Below are positions 61,398 to 64,000 of a stretch of 64,000 bases of DNA, in pieces (the stretch's first letter is position 1; each line of letters starts with the position of its first letter). The stretch is from Pholis gunnellus (taxonomy: Eukaryota; Chordata; Actinopteri; Perciformes; Pholidae), in NCBI GenBank assembly GCA_910591455.2, contig OU342819.1:21692736-21756735 (forward strand), written 5' to 3'. The notes under the pieces are model-generated. The model saw only the letters and a program-made list of their open reading frames with translations, searched no databases and was not told the DNA's origin. The translations under genes were made by a program, and so were the position numbers.

Positions 61398-62099
61398 CTG
61401 TTCAGCAGATGTCCAACAGCAAAACCTTCACATCCAGAACTACACGATCAGATTTCCTTCAGTCCGTCTGTTCTTTGAGTTCACACGAACACAAACGTGA
61501 AAAACATTTAAAATCCTGTTCAAATGTCTTTACAGGCGTCACATGTCTGATATCTTAAAGACAAGTCAAATCTCAGCGTACGGCTATTTTTAAAACATTT
61601 AACATTTTTGAAAACGTAAGAAAAGTTTTACATCCAAAACTGCACATTAGATTTCTAGTGATCCAAAGCTCAAATATTTAAAAAAATAATTTAAAATCAA
61701 ACTGTCCTGTTCTTAAACTAGAGTGACAGTTAAGTAGCTTAAAAGATGTGAAGTGTTCAAAGAATAATAACTATTTGTACAGAATCTTTATGAGATGAAG
61801 TGCTGCTGAAAGTGTTTTTTCAATCAACTCAGTCTGCAAAACCTTCAGGATACGTTGAATGTGAAACTATTGTTTAGATTTTAACAAGAACATCATGTTT
61901 TGAGTTCAAATAATAACATGAGGACAAAACATAACGACCCCCCGTAGCGGACTTTCATACGTTACGTAACAAACGTTAACTAAACGTTTACTTTGACACA
62001 AAGAGGTCTCCTGGGTGAAAGTCCTATGTTTGTTTGACTCATCAAAAAACTCACACTAACCATTATTGGTCTTTCTCTCCCGGTATACTTGTTATTTTA

Positions 62100-62662
62100 C
62101 CACATAACTGAAAGGAGTTGAAGTGTCAGTGAAGGGGTCGAGCACTGAAAAGATGCTCATTTTAATTATTATTACTGAAAAGGAGTTGAAGTGTTTGTTA
62201 AAGTCTATAAATACGGCTGAGAAATAACTATACTTTGATCTAGATTTGCAGTTGATTTGTACTGAAAGGAGTTGAAGTGTCAGTGGAAGTGTAACAGCAT
62301 AAAGGATTTGAAGCAAATATTCAAATATAAGGAATGAAAGGAGTTTCAGTTTCAGGGCAATAGCTGAATGGAACGGAAGCATCGGAGTTGATGGCTAAGC
62401 TCTGAAAGGAGTGGAAGTGTTGAGGGTTAAAAATATGGCTGAAAAATAACAATTCCTTGAGATGGATTTACAGTTGATTTGCACTGAAATGAGCTTTGGT
62501 TTAATAGCTGAAAGGATTTGAAATCTACGTTGAAAGAGTTACTGAAAGGAGTGTAAGTGTAAGTTGAAATGACAGAATTTGTTTATTTCAAGTGTCTGTT
62601 GAAGTGTGAACACTAAACTGACCTGAACTGTCCTAAAAGGAGTTGAGGTGTCAGTTTAACAA
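62100..62662 (+). repeat. Diverged tandem array marked by CTGAAAGGAGTTGAAGTGTC
   Basis: The motif or close variants begin near 62106, 62174, 62261, 62334, 62401, 62508, 62541 and 62633. Two longer blocks are also related: TACGGCTGAGAAATAAC...GCAGTTGATTTG (62211-62259) and TATGGCTGAAAAATAAC...ACAGTTGATTTG (62434-62482), about 223 bases apart. It is an old array with two levels of periodicity. Confidence 0.7.
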
Positions 62663-63434
62663 TAAAGAAGTGCTACGAAACACATTGTTGTAAACTGCTA
62701 TTTAATATTCAGCATATAATGAAGCGTTTCAATGTTCCCACATTGTGCTCTAAAACCGTGTTCTCTTCATTGATTTTGTCCGTTCGTCCGTCTCTTCCGC
62801 TTCATTGTATTCATTTGTTTCATTTGGGAAACTTTCACAGAAGTGACTTCCTGCTGCTGCAGAAGAGAAGAAGACTCCAGCTGTGAGTCAGAACCAGACT
62901 CGTCTCTGCGGTTCTGACTCTTCTCCACCGAGACACAATGAAAAGTGACTCATGTGTGATTCACCGCGTCAGCGATCGTTTGCCGGTGAGCGGTGCGCCG
63001 CTCGTCCTGGAACACAAATAGCATTCTGTTGCATCCTGGGAAAAATATAAACCCACCTCTGCTGCTCAGCGTCTGTGTTGCTTCAGTTTGAATCACATCA
63101 TGTGGTTTTAAAAACTGCTTTTTAAAGATTCCTGCAGACACAAACCTCCTTATCGTCATGAAGCTGCTGTTGTTTTCCTATTTATTCTTCAGACTGAATG
63201 AATAATTCAATCGTCCTACATTTCACATCACAGCAGACGCTTGAGAAGAAGCGGCTGCAGCTTGTTATCGACGAACGACTGATCTGTGCTACAAAATATG
63301 GAACAATGCAACGTTTGTGAAATGAGACTCGGGAATAAATCCACTATTGTGAGGCTGTTAAGAAATAATGAATGTGAGTAGATGTCGACTATTCACAGAC
63401 ATTAAAGTCTATAAACGTTACATTTTTTCTCTTT
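62663..63434. other. Non-coding stretch
   Basis: Unique sequence, nothing recognised. Confidence 0.5.
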
Positions 63435-63672
63435 AAAGGAACACTGTGAATCATTTTGGGGATCTAATGGCAGAAATTGAATATAATATTGATAAGAATA
63501 TTTTCTTTAGTTTAATCGCCTGAAAACAAGGCTCTGCTATTCTCCACACGTTTTCATGCTTCCATGTTTTTTGTGTCGGCCGCCGTAGTTCTTTTAGAGA
63601 AGTTTCGACTGGTTGCAATCTGCTGCCTCGCCACTAGAGGACGCCAAACCCGACACGCTGCAGCTTTAATGT
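63435..63672 (+). mobile_element. Copy of a widespread teleost dispersed repeat (R3)
   Basis: GGCAGAAATTGAATATAATA, ATAAGAATATTTTCTTTAGT, TAATCGCCTGAAAA, GGTTGCAATCTGCTGCCTCG, CCACTAGAGGACGCCAAA and a CTGCAGCTTTAA end match a repeat I recall from many fish loci. No family name given. It ends with a near match to the CTCF core (63631-63643, one mismatch). Confidence 0.65.
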
Positions 63673-63689
63673 CGGTCAACATGGAAACA

Positions 63690-63930
63690 CAGGAGTCTCT
63701 CCGATAATCTCACCATCGTGCAGGTCGTTGGTATACCGACGAAATATATGGTTCGCATGTTCGTTCCCCATGAAAAACGAGAAGTCAACGTTGATTTATT
63801 TGAGTTTCCTCGAAGACAGAAGTTTATTTTGAAAAGACTGTATTCATGTAACGAGCAGAAATTGATTTTGAGTAAACGTTTACGTCACGAACACCAGTTT
63901 TATTCATTCTGGTAGAATCCATTGAACCTA
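63690..63930 (+). mobile_element. Dispersed repeat R4 copy
   Basis: Shares CGAGAAGTCAACGTTGATTT with 42.92 kb and AGTTTATTTTGAAAAGACTG (63821-63840) with 5209-5228. An open frame of 65 codons across it (63718-63915) has no family features. Confidence 0.55.
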
Positions 63931-64000
63931 ACGTTGACTTTCTGTTGGACTACAGAAATACATCATCACTGCAGCTCTGAGGTCACTTTGTAGTTCATGT

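Overview
The window looks like genomic DNA from a spiny-rayed (percomorph-type) teleost fish. It has short spliced exons separated by introns, very dense CA/GT microsatellites and minisatellites, and several copies of non-autonomous repeats of kinds found scattered through fish genomes. There is no prokaryotic gene organisation. The species cannot be named from the sequence. One 100-base run of N (21560-21659) is an assembly gap inside a CA-rich satellite.

One protein-coding gene can be reconstructed: a class 6 transmembrane semaphorin, closest by recall to SEMA6C (a teleost sema6e paralogue is possible). It lies on the minus strand and is cut by the left edge of the window. Twelve coding exons between 9381 and 310 join with GT-AG boundaries and matching phases. 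They give a continuous 431-codon N-terminal part: signal peptide, then about four fifths of the Sema domain. The rest of the Sema domain, the PSI domain, the membrane span and the cytoplasmic tail must lie to the left. The start-codon exon begins with 5' UTR that carries a three-codon upstream ORF. A CpG-rich block at 33.16-33.73 kb holds a possible minus-strand 5' UTR exon, CCAAT box and GC box. If that is the sema6 promoter, intron 1 is about 24 kb (9490-33472).

9.5-33.4 kb (proposed intron 1) is non-coding and rich in satellites: a 32-bp minisatellite of about 43 units (12.87-14.27 kb), a 10-bp array, a 40-bp array, CA/CCTACAC arrays around the gap, a MITE-like element, and dispersed repeats.

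33.7-64 kb holds no gene I can support. It contains a 42-bp array (38.65-39.15 kb), a very diverged tandem array marked by CCAAATAG (40.56-42.0 kb), a 9-bp Gly-Ser-like array, a 3.8-kb minisatellite of about 164 units of 23 bp with higher-order structure beside a Tc1/mariner transposase remnant (51.27-55.1 kb), and a second diverged array (62.1-62.66 kb).

The best system-level signals are these. (1) A dispersed repeat carries the same 13-bp CTCF-type core at seven sites. (2) GU or CA microsatellites abut splice sites of three sema6 exons. (3) There are two ancient, strongly diverged tandem arrays. I found no convincing new enzyme or defence system.
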